NCBI GenBank assembly: GCA_002299895.1
Contig: DBOC01000014.1
Span: forward strand, 211,281-275,280
Source of the DNA: Sphingomonadales bacterium UBA656
GTDB lineage: Bacteria > Pseudomonadota > Alphaproteobacteria > Sphingomonadales > Sphingomonadaceae
Reading direction: 5' to 3'
Length of the DNA stretch: 64,000 nt
Shown here: positions 53,960 through 61,943 of the stretch, piece by piece
How the letters are laid out: the number at the start of each line of letters is the position of its first letter
Position numbering within the stretch: position 1 is the first letter of the stretch
Program-made: the position numbers and the translations under genes
Notes under the pieces: model-generated
What the model saw: only the letters and a program-made list of their open reading frames with translations
What the model was told of the DNA's origin: nothing
Database searches by the model: none

Positions 53960-54154
53960 TCACGGGCTGGGCGTCAGGTGACGCCGAGCGCGCCATGCAA
54001 GAACGCGCTCGATATTGTGCACCAGCAAAGCCAGCGTGTGCGCCAGTTCGCTGCGGTGATCGGTGACGGCGAGAGCCGCCCTGGCCATGGTGTAGAGCGC
54101 GAGCAGTTGCTGGTTTGGCATTTGCAGAAGATCGGTGAAGCGCAGATTTTCCAT
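53960..54154 (-). CDS. Small conserved mobilization-region protein
   Basis: 64 residues from the ATG at 54154, which has AAAGGGGTC upstream; the frame runs further but without a ribosome site. The sequence MENLRFTDLLQMPNQQLLAL is followed by two amphipathic helices and a basic tail (WRARRHLTPSP). No family with known function recognised. It is on the same strand as the TraG-like gene, 253 bases upstream of it in coordinate terms but downstream in transcription. Confidence 0.6.
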   Translation of the reverse strand: MENLRFTDLLQMPNQQLLALYTMARAALAVTDHRSELAHTLALLVHNIERVLAWRARRHLTPSP

Positions 54155-54321
54155 TGAGACCCCTTTCGTGACCACCGCATCAGCGCGGCTGGTGCAGGAC
54201 GAAAGGCAGCGGTGAACACTGGGTGCATCGGAACGACCGCAACGAAGAGGAGGAGTGTGGCCAATGCTCGTCATGGCCACACTTGCACCCGCTAAGGGTT
54301 CACTGATGCGATAACGGCCAA

Positions 54322-54336
54322 ATCAGCAGTGCTGAT
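54322..54336. promoter_or_regulatory. 15-bp perfect palindrome between traG-like gene and small gene
   Basis: ATCAGCA-G-TGCTGAT. With a second hairpin (CTGGC-GAAAA-GCCAG at 54357-54371) it fills the gap downstream of the traG-like gene. It may be a terminator element or an operator for the 54154 gene. Confidence 0.4.
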
Positions 54337-54407
54337 CCGGCACACAGAAAGCGGGGCTGGCGAAAAGCCAGTTTACCGGATGCAGACGCCAGACATTGTG
54401 GCCCGCG

Positions 54408-56285
54408 CTACCGGTCGAGCCAGAGGCGCACCTCAGTCACCCGTACCTTGTAGCGCATATTGGCTTTCTGGTTGGCACAGGCACCGACGGCTTCGTTGAA
54501 GCGCGTGCCGCCCACATCGCGCAGGCTGTTGAGTGCGGTAAGCTCACTGCGAGCACAGGACTGGGCCGCGTTGACGGCGAAATCCATCGCCTGCGTGCTG
54601 ATATTGGGGAGGCCATCTTCCGGCACATACCAGAGGTTGCCCTTGAGATTGACGCGGCGATTGTCCGAAAGCGTGCCGTCAAAAACCGGCACGTCGAGCG
54701 TGAAGGCGCTTTCGTTATCAGCATTGCGATTGCCGCTCTGCACGCCCCATCGATAGGCAAGCATGGCGAGAATGACGACCAAGCCGATGGCGGCGATGAT
54801 GCCAATAAGCTTCCAGTTCAGGCCTGGTGGCGTAGGCGGGGGCGGCGCTGGCTTGTTGATGAACTGCGGCAGCGGTGTTGCCAGGTCTTTCAGATTCGGG
54901 TCGCTGAAATAATCCAGCCTTGCGCCACGCACAGGCTGCCCGCGATAGAACACCAGTTGATAGGGCGCTGCCATCTGCATGAGCTGTTGCGGGAAGAACA
55001 CAGGCTTACCGGTGAAGGTCACCGGACGCTCCGTGTCGTTGGTTTGCACAGGCGTGACCACTGTTTCATCGCCCACCATGTTGGAGAGGTACTCAGCTGT
55101 TTCCGCCGATTTGATGTTGAAGGCTTGCAGCACCTCGGCATTGGCGATGAAGTTTTGCCAGCCATTGGGGTAGTCGCGCTGGAGCTGCGATAAATCCTGC
55201 GGGAAGATCCAGCTATGCACGCCATAGCCTGGGAAAAGGCCAAATGAGTCTTCTATCGCCTTCAAATGCCCGATGGTGCCGAACTCATCGAGCAGAAACA
55301 CGACCTTGCCTGATATGTCCTGCCGTTGCACGAGACGCGCGATCAGCGACGACAGGATAAGCCGCAGCCAGCGATTATGCGTCCTCAGCATATCGGCTGG
55401 CAGCACGAGATAGACGGTAGTCTTGCCAGTGATGAAGGCCGCCTCATCAAAATCGTGCGCGCCAGTGCTGGCACGGATGGATTCATTGTCGAGGAAAGCG
55501 GTTTGCGTGACGGCGGTTGAGATAATTCCGGCTAGCTCACGCGAGCCTTCAGTCCCTGTGAAGCGTTGCAGCCGGCGTGCCGCAAATGAATCGGGGAACT
55601 CCAAAACCATGCCGCCCACGACATCGCTGAAGTCAGTGTTACTCAGCGTCAGGCAATCTCGCACCATTGACAGGGCGGCACGGGCGCCGAGCTTGAGCGA
55701 GTAATAGGCAATCAGGCCGGAGACGAGTTGCTTTGCTGAATCCGTCCAGTGCGGTTCACCCGTGCCCGCATATTGGATGATGGCATCAGCCAGTAGGTCC
55801 ACATCATCGGTGAAGCGCGCGCTGTCGGGCTTGAGGTGCGCGAGCGGGTTGAAGCACGTGATTGGCAGCGGGGTCAGGCCCACTGCCGCGCTGCGCGGGT
55901 CATTGCCGAACTTGGAGTTCACCCAATTGAACGGGTCGATGATGGCCAGCTTTTGCCCCAGTTGCAGACGGCGACGGGCGGTGATCCAAGCATTCTCGCC
56001 TTTGGGGTCGGTGACCACCATGCCGAGCGTGCAGGTCAGCAAATTGGGGATGATGACCGACGTACCCTTGCCGCTGCGATTGGGGGCGATGGTGATGAGG
56101 TTGCTATCTGGCCAGATCGACATGGCCTTGTCGGTATCCCAGCTCCAAGCGCCACTATGACCGACGGAGGTGCCACCATAGCCTAGAAGCAGCGCGCCCT
56201 GACCGCCCCGAAAATCGGCAAGTGGGCCGCCGCCCCAATCATACAAAACGGCGTTACCGAAGACCCCATTCCCTACGACCTTCAT
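54408..56285 (-). CDS. VirD4/TraG-like coupling ATPase with C-terminal membrane segment
   Basis: 625 residues from the ATG at 56285 (AGGAGGT upstream). Walker A is IAPNRSGKGTSVIIPNLL at residues 66-83 and Walker B VVFLLDEFGTIGHLK near 334, both typical of type IV coupling proteins that feed the relaxase-DNA complex to a secretion channel. Oddly, the two N-terminal membrane helices of VirD4 are missing: the first 60 residues are soluble. Instead a proline-rich stretch is followed by one hydrophobic segment (LIGIIAAIGLVVILAMLAY, about 490-510) and a 115-residue tail with two cysteines, probably periplasmic. It is transcribed away from mobC and the relaxase gene across the candidate oriT. Confidence 0.88.
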   Translation of the reverse strand: MKVVGNGVFGNAVLYDWGGGPLADFRGGQGALLLGYGGTSVGHSGAWSWDTDKAMSIWPDSNLITIAPNRSGKGTSVIIPNLLTCTLGMVVTDPKGENAWITARRRLQLGQKLAIIDPFNWVNSKFGNDPRSAAVGLTPLPITCFNPLAHLKPDSARFTDDVDLLADAIIQYAGTGEPHWTDSAKQLVSGLIAYYSLKLGARAALSMVRDCLTLSNTDFSDVVGGMVLEFPDSFAARRLQRFTGTEGSRELAGIISTAVTQTAFLDNESIRASTGAHDFDEAAFITGKTTVYLVLPADMLRTHNRWLRLILSSLIARLVQRQDISGKVVFLLDEFGTIGHLKAIEDSFGLFPGYGVHSWIFPQDLSQLQRDYPNGWQNFIANAEVLQAFNIKSAETAEYLSNMVGDETVVTPVQTNDTERPVTFTGKPVFFPQQLMQMAAPYQLVFYRGQPVRGARLDYFSDPNLKDLATPLPQFINKPAPPPPTPPGLNWKLIGIIAAIGLVVILAMLAYRWGVQSGNRNADNESAFTLDVPVFDGTLSDNRRVNLKGNLWYVPEDGLPNISTQAMDFAVNAAQSCARSELTALNSLRDVGGTRFNEAVGACANQKANMRYKVRVTEVRLWLDR

Positions 56286-56417
56286 GTTCAAACCTCCTGT
56301 CTCGCAATTGTCATCGACGGCGACGCCAGAATCGTGCAGTGCTTGTCCATGTGGAACTGCCGCAGCTCGGACTGACGCAAGCAAAGACGGCAGGTAATGT
56401 TATTGCGTTGTTAGTTT

Positions 56418-56767
56418 AATCGTTTCGGAGACGATTGAAAGTCGCCGCTGAAAAGCGTAGAATGCTGGAATAAGGTGTGAGGCAAGCCATGCGCGGTTCC
56501 ACCGCGCGGCTTGGCAGGGGGCCGTGCCGCCCGCCTACAACCCCCAGCGAGAGGAGGAGCCTTGCTCCCCCAGCCGTCCAAGTCCGACTTCCCCCAGCGC
56601 AAGGGCCTTGCCCTCTGCACACCGCATTGGTGTTCTGCACCCCAATACCCGCATCAAGGCGTATGCCGCCCTGAACCCGCACTCATGGAACGGCGTTCCC
56701 TGAGAACCCAGCGTCAGGCTATTGCATCCCGACACCCAGCTCATGCGCCATGCCTAGGCGGTGCCGC
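56418..56767. other. Candidate origin of transfer (oriT) and divergent promoter region
   Basis: The 482-base gap between the coupling-protein gene and mobC has no supported gene but is dense in repeats: a 19-bp imperfect palindrome at 56418-56436; a long stem CAAGCC-AT-GCGCGG / CCGCGC-GGCTTG at 56483-56513; three CCCCCAGC direct repeats at 56541, 56567 and 56591, 24-26 bases apart; a stem ATTGGTGT / ACCCCAAT at 56626-56646; and GGAAC-GGC-GTTCC at 56687-56699. Placement next to mobC and the relaxase gene is where oriT is expected. The nick site cannot be fixed by eye. Confidence 0.6.
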
Positions 56768-57199
56768 ATGACCGACCGCGCACCACCGGCATCATCGCGT
56801 CCGCCATCCCGCTTGGCATCCCGCGCCCGCAGCGGCAGCGAGCGGCGTCAGCGCAGCAAGGATGTGCGCATTCGCCTCACGCCCGCCGAATATGAAACGC
56901 TCCTGGCCATGGCCGAGCGGGCGGGGCTGTCGCTGGGCGGTTACGCGCGTCAGGCGCTGCTGGAGGCCGAGTCTCCAAGGCAGGCGCGCCGCCCGCCCAT
57001 CGAGCGTGCCGAACTTGCCAAGCTGCTTGGCCAGATCGGGCGCATCGGCAGCAACCTCAACCAGATCGCGCGCCATGCCAATATGGAAGGCCGCTTCACC
57101 GACGAACAGGCGCTGCATCAGCTCTGCGATGAACTGCGCAGCATCCGCGATGCCGCATTAGCAGCGCTTGGGCGTGGCCCGAATAGCGGCACGAGCTAG
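56768..57199 (+). CDS. mobC: MobC-like relaxosome accessory protein
   Basis: About 143 residues. After a disordered basic N-terminus, SKDVRIRLTPAEYETLLAMAERAGLSLGGYARQALL is a ribbon-helix-helix type DNA-binding domain, and LLGQIGRIGSNLNQIARHAN is the conserved MobC motif. It would bind oriT and help the relaxase open the strands. ATG at 56768 is preferred; an in-frame ATG lies six codons upstream. The relaxase gene starts 5 bases after the stop. Confidence 0.88.
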   Translation: MTDRAPPASSRPPSRLASRARSGSERRQRSKDVRIRLTPAEYETLLAMAERAGLSLGGYARQALLEAESPRQARRPPIERAELAKLLGQIGRIGSNLNQIARHANMEGRFTDEQALHQLCDELRSIRDAALAALGRGPNSGTS

Positions 57200-57204
57200 C
57201 TGCC

Positions 57205-58707
57205 ATGATCATCAAAGGCAGCGCCCGCAGTGCCCCTATTGAACTGGCCAAGCATCTGCGGCGCACCGACACCAACGAACTTGTGCGCGTGATCGAGGCA
57301 CGCGGCACACTAGCGCAAGATGATATGCGCGGGGTGCTGGTCGAGATGGACAGCTTTGCGGCAGGCACACGATGCCAGCGCACGCTCTATCACGCATCTA
57401 TCTCGCCATCCCCAAACGATCCCGCGATGGAGCCCGAGCAATGGGCAGAAGCTGTTGAGGCGCTGGAAGAACGGCTTGGCTTCACGGATCAGCCCCGCCT
57501 TGTCGTGGCGCATATCAAGGATGAGCGGGCGCATCTGCATGTGGTGTGGTCGCGCATCGACCAGGAGGCGCAGCGCGCCATTCATGATGGCTGGAACTAT
57601 CGCGCACACGAAGAGGTGGCGCGCGATCTGGAGCGTGGCTTCAACCATGAGCGTGTGCAGGGCGCGCATGCCGAGCGCGAAGGAGTGGAGCGGCCAGAGC
57701 GCACGCCATCAATGGCGGACATACAGCAACAGCAGCGCAGCGGTGTGAGCCTTGCCGATGTGCGCGCCGATGTCACCGAAGCGTTTCAGGTCAGCGCCAA
57801 CGGCCCAGAACTCGCCGACCAACTCGCCGAGCGTGGCTATGTGCTGGCACGCGGCGACCGGCGCGATTTTGTGGTGCTGGACGAAACCGGCGAGGTGCAC
57901 AGCCTTGCCCGCCGTATAGAAGGTCTGAAGGCCGCCGAGCTGCGTGCCTTCATGCGCGACGTCGAGGCCGAGCAACTGCCCACCGTGGCAGACGCCAAGG
58001 CCAACATACTGGCACGCCAGCACGCGCAAGAGGCCGAGCTTGAGCAGGAGGGCGGCGACGATGGTGGTGATGATGAGAAGGGCAAGCGTGGCAAAGGCGA
58101 AAAGTCAAAAGGTGATGGCCGCAGTGGCGTAACCGCCGCCGCGCAACGCGCCGAGCAGCGCCGCCAGCGGGAAGCTGAGGAGAAAGCGCGGCTGCAACAG
58201 GAGCTTCAGCAAGCCGAAGAAAAGCAGAAGCAAGAGCTGCAACGTGCCGCAGAGCGCAAGCAGCGCGAACTGCGCGAACGCACCGAGCGTGAAGCAGAAG
58301 CAGCCAAGCAGGCATTAGAAGCACAGCTTGAGGAGCGTCGCCGCGAACGCGGCCTTGTCACCCGCTTCCTCGATTGGATGATGCCCACGCGCCTTGAGCA
58401 GCGCGAGGAGCAACCCCGCCGTGAGGTCGAAAGCCAGATCAGCGCCGAACGCGCCGCCGAACAGCAGAAGCTCGAAAACCTCAAACGTGAGGTCGAAATC
58501 CGCGCACAGCTCCTTGCCCGCGAGCAAGAGCAGCAGCGCCGCGACAAGCTCACCGGCCTCTCAGCCGAGCAACAAGCGCGTGCCTTGCGCGAAGAGCTGA
58601 TTGCGAAAGGCCGAGCCAAGCGCGAAGAACGCGAGCGCGAAAGAGGGAAAGACAAATCCCGTGAAAGAGAACGCAGCCGCGACCGAGGCGATGACTTCGA
58701 GCGGTAG
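57205..58707 (+). CDS. Relaxase (MobA/VirD2-like) with long coiled-coil tail
   Basis: 500 residues. Residues 1-170 are the relaxase domain: LAKHLRRTDTNELVRVIEARG, LYHASISPSPND and the histidine triad His103, His110, His112 in VAHIKDERAHLHVVWSRID. No tyrosine occurs before Tyr62, so the usual N-terminal nucleophile is not where MOB-P relaxases have it. Residues 180-270 form a second small domain (ELADQLAERGYVLARGDRRDFV). From 290 on, the chain is a highly charged coiled coil rich in Glu, Arg and Gln. The last 70 residues are repeated in the protein encoded at 59033. It should nick oriT and pilot the strand. Confidence 0.88.
   Translation: MIIKGSARSAPIELAKHLRRTDTNELVRVIEARGTLAQDDMRGVLVEMDSFAAGTRCQRTLYHASISPSPNDPAMEPEQWAEAVEALEERLGFTDQPRLVVAHIKDERAHLHVVWSRIDQEAQRAIHDGWNYRAHEEVARDLERGFNHERVQGAHAEREGVERPERTPSMADIQQQQRSGVSLADVRADVTEAFQVSANGPELADQLAERGYVLARGDRRDFVVLDETGEVHSLARRIEGLKAAELRAFMRDVEAEQLPTVADAKANILARQHAQEAELEQEGGDDGGDDEKGKRGKGEKSKGDGRSGVTAAAQRAEQRRQREAEEKARLQQELQQAEEKQKQELQRAAERKQRELRERTEREAEAAKQALEAQLEERRRERGLVTRFLDWMMPTRLEQREEQPRREVESQISAERAAEQQKLENLKREVEIRAQLLAREQEQQRRDKLTGLSAEQQARALREELIAKGRAKREERERERGKDKSRERERSRDRGDDFER
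58501..58707 (+). repeat. Duplicated relaxase tail, copy 1
   Basis: This 207-base 3' end of the relaxase gene is repeated, in frame, at 59539-59758 as the 3' end of another gene. Both encode RAQLLAREQEQQRRDKL, then SAEQQARALREELIAKGRAK and end near RSRDRGDDF. A stretch of 26 bases around GAAGAGCTGATTGCGAAAGG is identical. Confidence 0.85.
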
Positions 58708-58772
58708 AAATTGAAACCGTCAGCCGCGCTATGCTAATGTGCAATCATGACAATCGAAGGGAGGTGATAATA

Positions 58773-59036
58773 ATGAGATTTATAAAAAAAGAAGGAGATA
58801 TCTCGACTATCGAATTTAGCGCAAAAGAAGCAGCGGAGCTTTCTATGGTGCTCAATTGGACTATGGATAATCGTAATTGGATGGATCAAGCGATGACTTC
58901 CCTTACGATGCAAGAGATCGAGGAGATAATTACCAATTGGGAGAAGATAATAACCGAAGCTCTCTCATCAGATAAGATGAAAAAGAATTTTGATTTTGTG
59001 CGCGCAACGCGTGAGAAATTAAAGAATCCCGAGTGA
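58773..59036 (+). CDS. Small AT-rich gene of unknown function
   Basis: 87 residues from the ATG at 58773, which has GAAGGGAGGTGATAATA upstream, a very good ribosome site. The product is acidic and helical (FSAKEAAELSMVLNWTMDN, MQEIEEIITNWEKIITEAL). Base use is clearly more AT-rich than the relaxase gene before it, a sign of separate origin. Its stop overlaps the next start (GTGA). Function unknown; its partner is the 59033 product, which carries a relaxase-like tail. Confidence 0.7.
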   Translation: MRFIKKEGDISTIEFSAKEAAELSMVLNWTMDNRNWMDQAMTSLTMQEIEEIITNWEKIITEALSSDKMKKNFDFVRATREKLKNPE

Positions 59037-59758
59037 CTGAACGTCTCTCGGATGAGGAGTATGCGTGGCTCGCAGCCGAGCATGCCTTGGCTCGTGATGA
59101 GGAAGAACGGGAAAGGCGTTTGCGCGAGCTGGCGGCTTACGGCGTGAGCGATGTTGAAACATTGGCCGCGCATACGCTTGCGGTCATGAGCGCAGCGGAT
59201 ACCTATTGCTATCGAGCAGCGCGCGGACGTGAGATTTACGCCAATGATCGCCTGAACACATTGGTTATAGTCAATGAAGAAAGACCGGAACGTTCAACTG
59301 TTTTCGCTAACTCTAGCATCGAGTTGGCTGCGTCAGACCGGATTATGAAAGAAGCGCTTCGTGACTTCGATCTATATGGCGTCGAGATAAACATCCGCAT
59401 TGGCGGCTCCGCCGCGCTTGAGCAGGATCGTCAGCGCGAGCGAGAACAGGCTTTGCAAGCTGAGGTGGAGCGCGTTCAGCGCACCGAGGCAGCAGCCGCC
59501 AAAGCGCGATTAGAGGCGCTCCAACAAGAAGCCGACATGCGCGCGCAGCTTCTGGCCCGCGAGCAGGAGCAGCAGCGCCGCGATAAGCTCACCGACCTAT
59601 CAGCCGAGCAGCAGGCACGCGCCTTGCGGGAAGAGCTGATTGCGAAAGGCCGAGCTAAGCGCGAAGAACGCGAGCGAGAGCGTGAAGACGGTAAAGATAA
59701 ATCTCCAGAAAAGGAGCGTAGCCGCGACCGAGGGGATGACTTTGGACGGTCAAGGTGA
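59033..59758 (+). CDS. Chimeric protein: unknown N-terminal domain with relaxase-type tail
   Basis: 241 residues, GTG start coupled to the previous stop. Residues 1-120 (MTERLSDEEYAWLAAEHALA, ADTYCYRAARGREIYAND, FDLYGVEINIRIGGSA) match no family I know. Residues 125-241 are a charged coiled coil whose last 75 residues nearly repeat the relaxase C-terminus. It could dock to the same partner as the relaxase, compete with it, or simply be the product of a tail-copying event. Its stop overlaps an in-frame GTG of the next open frame. Confidence 0.7.
   Translation: MTERLSDEEYAWLAAEHALARDEEERERRLRELAAYGVSDVETLAAHTLAVMSAADTYCYRAARGREIYANDRLNTLVIVNEERPERSTVFANSSIELAASDRIMKEALRDFDLYGVEINIRIGGSAALEQDRQREREQALQAEVERVQRTEAAAAKARLEALQQEADMRAQLLAREQEQQRRDKLTDLSAEQQARALREELIAKGRAKREEREREREDGKDKSPEKERSRDRGDDFGRSR
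59539..59758 (+). repeat. Duplicated relaxase tail, copy 2
   Basis: Second copy of the segment at 58501-58707, slightly longer because of a small insertion in the RERERE/DGKDKS region. Differences are mostly silent third-position changes, so selection may have kept the protein sequence. Confidence 0.85.
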
Positions 59759-59838
59759 AGATTGTTCCGCATAAAGGAACATTTAAGGAACATACTGTAT
59801 TATATCCAATGTGTATACGCTGCACATTGGAGGGGGAG

Positions 59839-60231
59839 ATGGAGATATCGGAGCATTTATCAGAATTAATTACACATGATATCAGAGCTTTAGAAAAACT
59901 GATCATGCGGCCACTCAACGACGAAGAGCAGAAACTTTATATCGAAGCATGGATGCGCGCCTACGAGGAAAATCTCGACGGCAAGGCCGGAGATAGCGGC
60001 GAAGGTGGTATGCCGCCTGGTATGACGGACTGGCAATGGTGCATCGCCGATTGGGCGCGGAGCGCCGCACACTGGCACCCGCCCACCCGCGAAGAGCAGG
60101 AACGTCACGACCGCAAAAAGCGTCTTGCCAAACAAGCCGAGATTGGACGCTTGCGTTTGCAGCGTGTTACCCGCAGCGCCCGCGACACTTTCCACAACCG
60201 GCCAGGCGGCGGGAAAAGTCCGAAGCGATAG
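59839..60231 (+). CDS. Small protein of unknown function, tryptophan-rich middle
   Basis: 130 residues from the ATG at 59839, which follows TTGGAGGGGGAG. The frame also extends to a GTG at 59755 that overlaps the previous stop; that longer form (158 residues) is possible. The middle (MTDWQWCIADWARSAAHWHPP) has four tryptophans, and the C-terminus is basic (HDRKKRLAKQAEIGRLRLQR), suggesting nucleic-acid or membrane contact. No family recognised. It ends the group that follows the relaxase gene and precedes hipBA. Confidence 0.65.
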   Translation: MEISEHLSELITHDIRALEKLIMRPLNDEEQKLYIEAWMRAYEENLDGKAGDSGEGGMPPGMTDWQWCIADWARSAAHWHPPTREEQERHDRKKRLAKQAEIGRLRLQRVTRSARDTFHNRPGGGKSPKR

Positions 60232-60318
60232 GTAGGGCACCAAGTGAGTAAGAAAGACAGATGATCGGCGAACCGGCGTCGAGCCACGGCAGCGTTTAGG
60301 GATCCCGATTGGCACGCT

Positions 60319-60433
60319 TTCCCGAGCGGGAATAATTCAGTACCGAGAGTAACTCGGAGGCGCATTTTTTCCCGAACGGTAAATTCTTATAGACATTCCT
60401 CGGAAATTCATGATATTTTACCGCTCGGTAAAA
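60319..60433 (+). promoter_or_regulatory. Three TTNCCG-NN-CGGNAA palindromes upstream of hipB
   Basis: Palindromes centre at about 60325 (TTCCCG-AG-CGGGAA), 60375 (TTCCCG-AA-CGGTAA) and 60424 (TTTTACCG-CT-CGGTAAAA), with 50- and 49-base spacing, close to five helical turns. The last one ends 3 bases before the hipB start. A shorter TTCC-TC-GGAA at 60396 and CCGAG-AGTAA-CTCGG at 60343 are in between. They are the natural operator sites for the HipB repressor. Confidence 0.75.
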
Positions 60434-60436
60434 ATC

Positions 60437-60679
60437 ATGACCAGACGTAACCTCACCACCGCCGAAATCGGCAAAATTGTGCGAACCACCCGCAAGGCCG
60501 CTGGCCTGCGGCAGGACGAGCTTGCGGGTGCCGCTGGCGTCGGCCTGCGCTTCATCGTCGACCTCGAAGCGGGCAAGACGACCGCACAGATTGGCAAGAC
60601 GCTTCAGGTCCTGTCTGCGCTGGGCTGTTCGCTCGATATCACACCGCCGCCCGACCCCAGAGGAGCGCGAAAGGGATGA
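60437..60679 (+). CDS. hipB: HipB-like antitoxin (XRE family)
   Basis: 80 residues. IGKIVRTTRKAAGLRQDELAGAAGVGLRFIVDLEAGK is a helix-turn-helix of the XRE/HipB type, and the segment after it (TTAQIGKTLQVLSALGCSLDI) forms the usual dimer strand. It should neutralise HipA and repress the operon by binding the palindromes directly upstream. I take the ATG at 60437; a further ATG at 60410 would put the last palindrome inside the gene. It overlaps hipA by 4 bases. Confidence 0.9.
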   Translation: MTRRNLTTAEIGKIVRTTRKAAGLRQDELAGAAGVGLRFIVDLEAGKTTAQIGKTLQVLSALGCSLDITPPPDPRGARKG

Positions 60680-61926
60680 CGCGCACCCTCGATATCTGGT
60701 GGAGCGGGCGACTGGTGGGACAGCTGACGCAGGACAAACACGGTGAACTCGGCTTCGCCTATGCGCGGGCTTGGCTCGACGACGCGGCGGCGCAGCCCTT
60801 GTCCGTCTCACTGCCAAAGCGGGCGGAGCCGTTCACTCGCCGCGAGTGCCGCCCGTTTTTCGGCGGTCTCTTGCCGGAGGAAAGCCAGCGCGATGCCGCG
60901 GCTCAGGCACTCGGCGTGTCGCGCGCCAATGATTTCGCCCTTCTTGATCGCCTCGGCGGCGATGTGGCGGGCGCGCTCCAGCTTCTGCCTCCCGGTGAAG
61001 CACCGACCGCACCTGCCCTCGACCAGCAGCCAACCCCGCTTGACGATGCAGGCCTGATTCGGGTGCTAGACGCGCTGCCCGTTCGCCCACTGCTCGCAGG
61101 CGAGCAAGGCCTTCGTCTCTCTCTCGCTGGCGCGCAATCGAAGGTGCCGGTGGTTCTGGTGGATGGAGCGGTGGCGTTGCCTGCGCCGGGCCAGCCGACG
61201 ACGCATATTCTCAAACCGCCGATATCGCGCTTCACTGCCACGACTGAAAACGAGGCTTTTGTCATGCGCCTTGCCGCCGCAATCGGCCTCGATGTCGCGC
61301 CAGTAGAGCCGCGTATCGTTCGCGATCGTACGTTTCTGCTGGTCCAGCGCTACGACCGCGACATCGGCGAGGATGGACGCGTGCGCCGGATCCATCAGGA
61401 GGACTTCTGTCAAGCGCTCGGCATGCCGCCTGAAACCAAGTATGCCAGCGAGGGCGGCCCGACCTTCAAGGATTGCTTTGCTCTGCTTCGCAGTGTCGCA
61501 GCAACACCCGCAGTCGACGTGATGAAGCTTCTGGATGCGGTGATCTTCAATGTCATCGCCGGTAACGCCGACGCACATGGGAAAAACTTCTCGATCCTCT
61601 ACGGTGTCGAAGGCCCGCGTCTCGCTCCGCTCTATGATCTGCTTGCGACTGTTGCCTATCCCGATCTCTCGCCGAAGTTCGCCATGAAGATCGGCAAGCG
61701 GGCGACACTTGCCGAACTGGACGACGCCGCCTGGGCAATGTTCGCGTCGGACGCGGGCCTGGGCCTGCCACTGACAAGAAGACGGATCGCTGAGATCAGC
61801 AAAGGTGTCGTTGAAAAAGTAACCACCGTCGCGTCGGAGCTTTCGCGCCTAGCGTTGGACAGAGCGGCTATTGAGCAGTTTGCCGATATGATCCGTGAGC
61901 GTGCTCGCCGGCTGGCGGGCACCTAG
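60676..61926 (+). CDS. hipA: HipA-type toxin, serine/threonine kinase
   Basis: 416 residues. The N-terminal domain (LDIWWSGRLVGQLTQDKHGEL, FFGGLLPEESQRDAAAQALG) and kinase domain are both present: LSLAGAQSKVPV is the ATP-loop region, HILKPPISRF carries the lysine, and VIAGNADAHGKNFSIL (residues 292-307) holds the catalytic Asp of the HipA NxDxHxKN motif; LAPLYDLLATVAYP follows with the metal-binding aspartate. HipA kinases phosphorylate an aminoacyl-tRNA synthetase (GltX in E. coli) and cause growth arrest. The toxin appears intact. Confidence 0.93.
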   Translation: MTRTLDIWWSGRLVGQLTQDKHGELGFAYARAWLDDAAAQPLSVSLPKRAEPFTRRECRPFFGGLLPEESQRDAAAQALGVSRANDFALLDRLGGDVAGALQLLPPGEAPTAPALDQQPTPLDDAGLIRVLDALPVRPLLAGEQGLRLSLAGAQSKVPVVLVDGAVALPAPGQPTTHILKPPISRFTATTENEAFVMRLAAAIGLDVAPVEPRIVRDRTFLLVQRYDRDIGEDGRVRRIHQEDFCQALGMPPETKYASEGGPTFKDCFALLRSVAATPAVDVMKLLDAVIFNVIAGNADAHGKNFSILYGVEGPRLAPLYDLLATVAYPDLSPKFAMKIGKRATLAELDDAAWAMFASDAGLGLPLTRRRIAEISKGVVEKVTTVASELSRLALDRAAIEQFADMIRERARRLAGT

Positions 61927-61943
61927 ATACATAGGACGGCGAA

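Noticed and set aside
54396..55193. 265-codon plus-strand frame in the coupling-protein gene
   Set aside because: Antisense to the TraG-like gene, no domain seen.
57950..58655. Arg/Ser/Ala-rich minus-strand frames in the relaxase gene
   Set aside because: Artefacts of the repetitive coiled-coil coding sequence.
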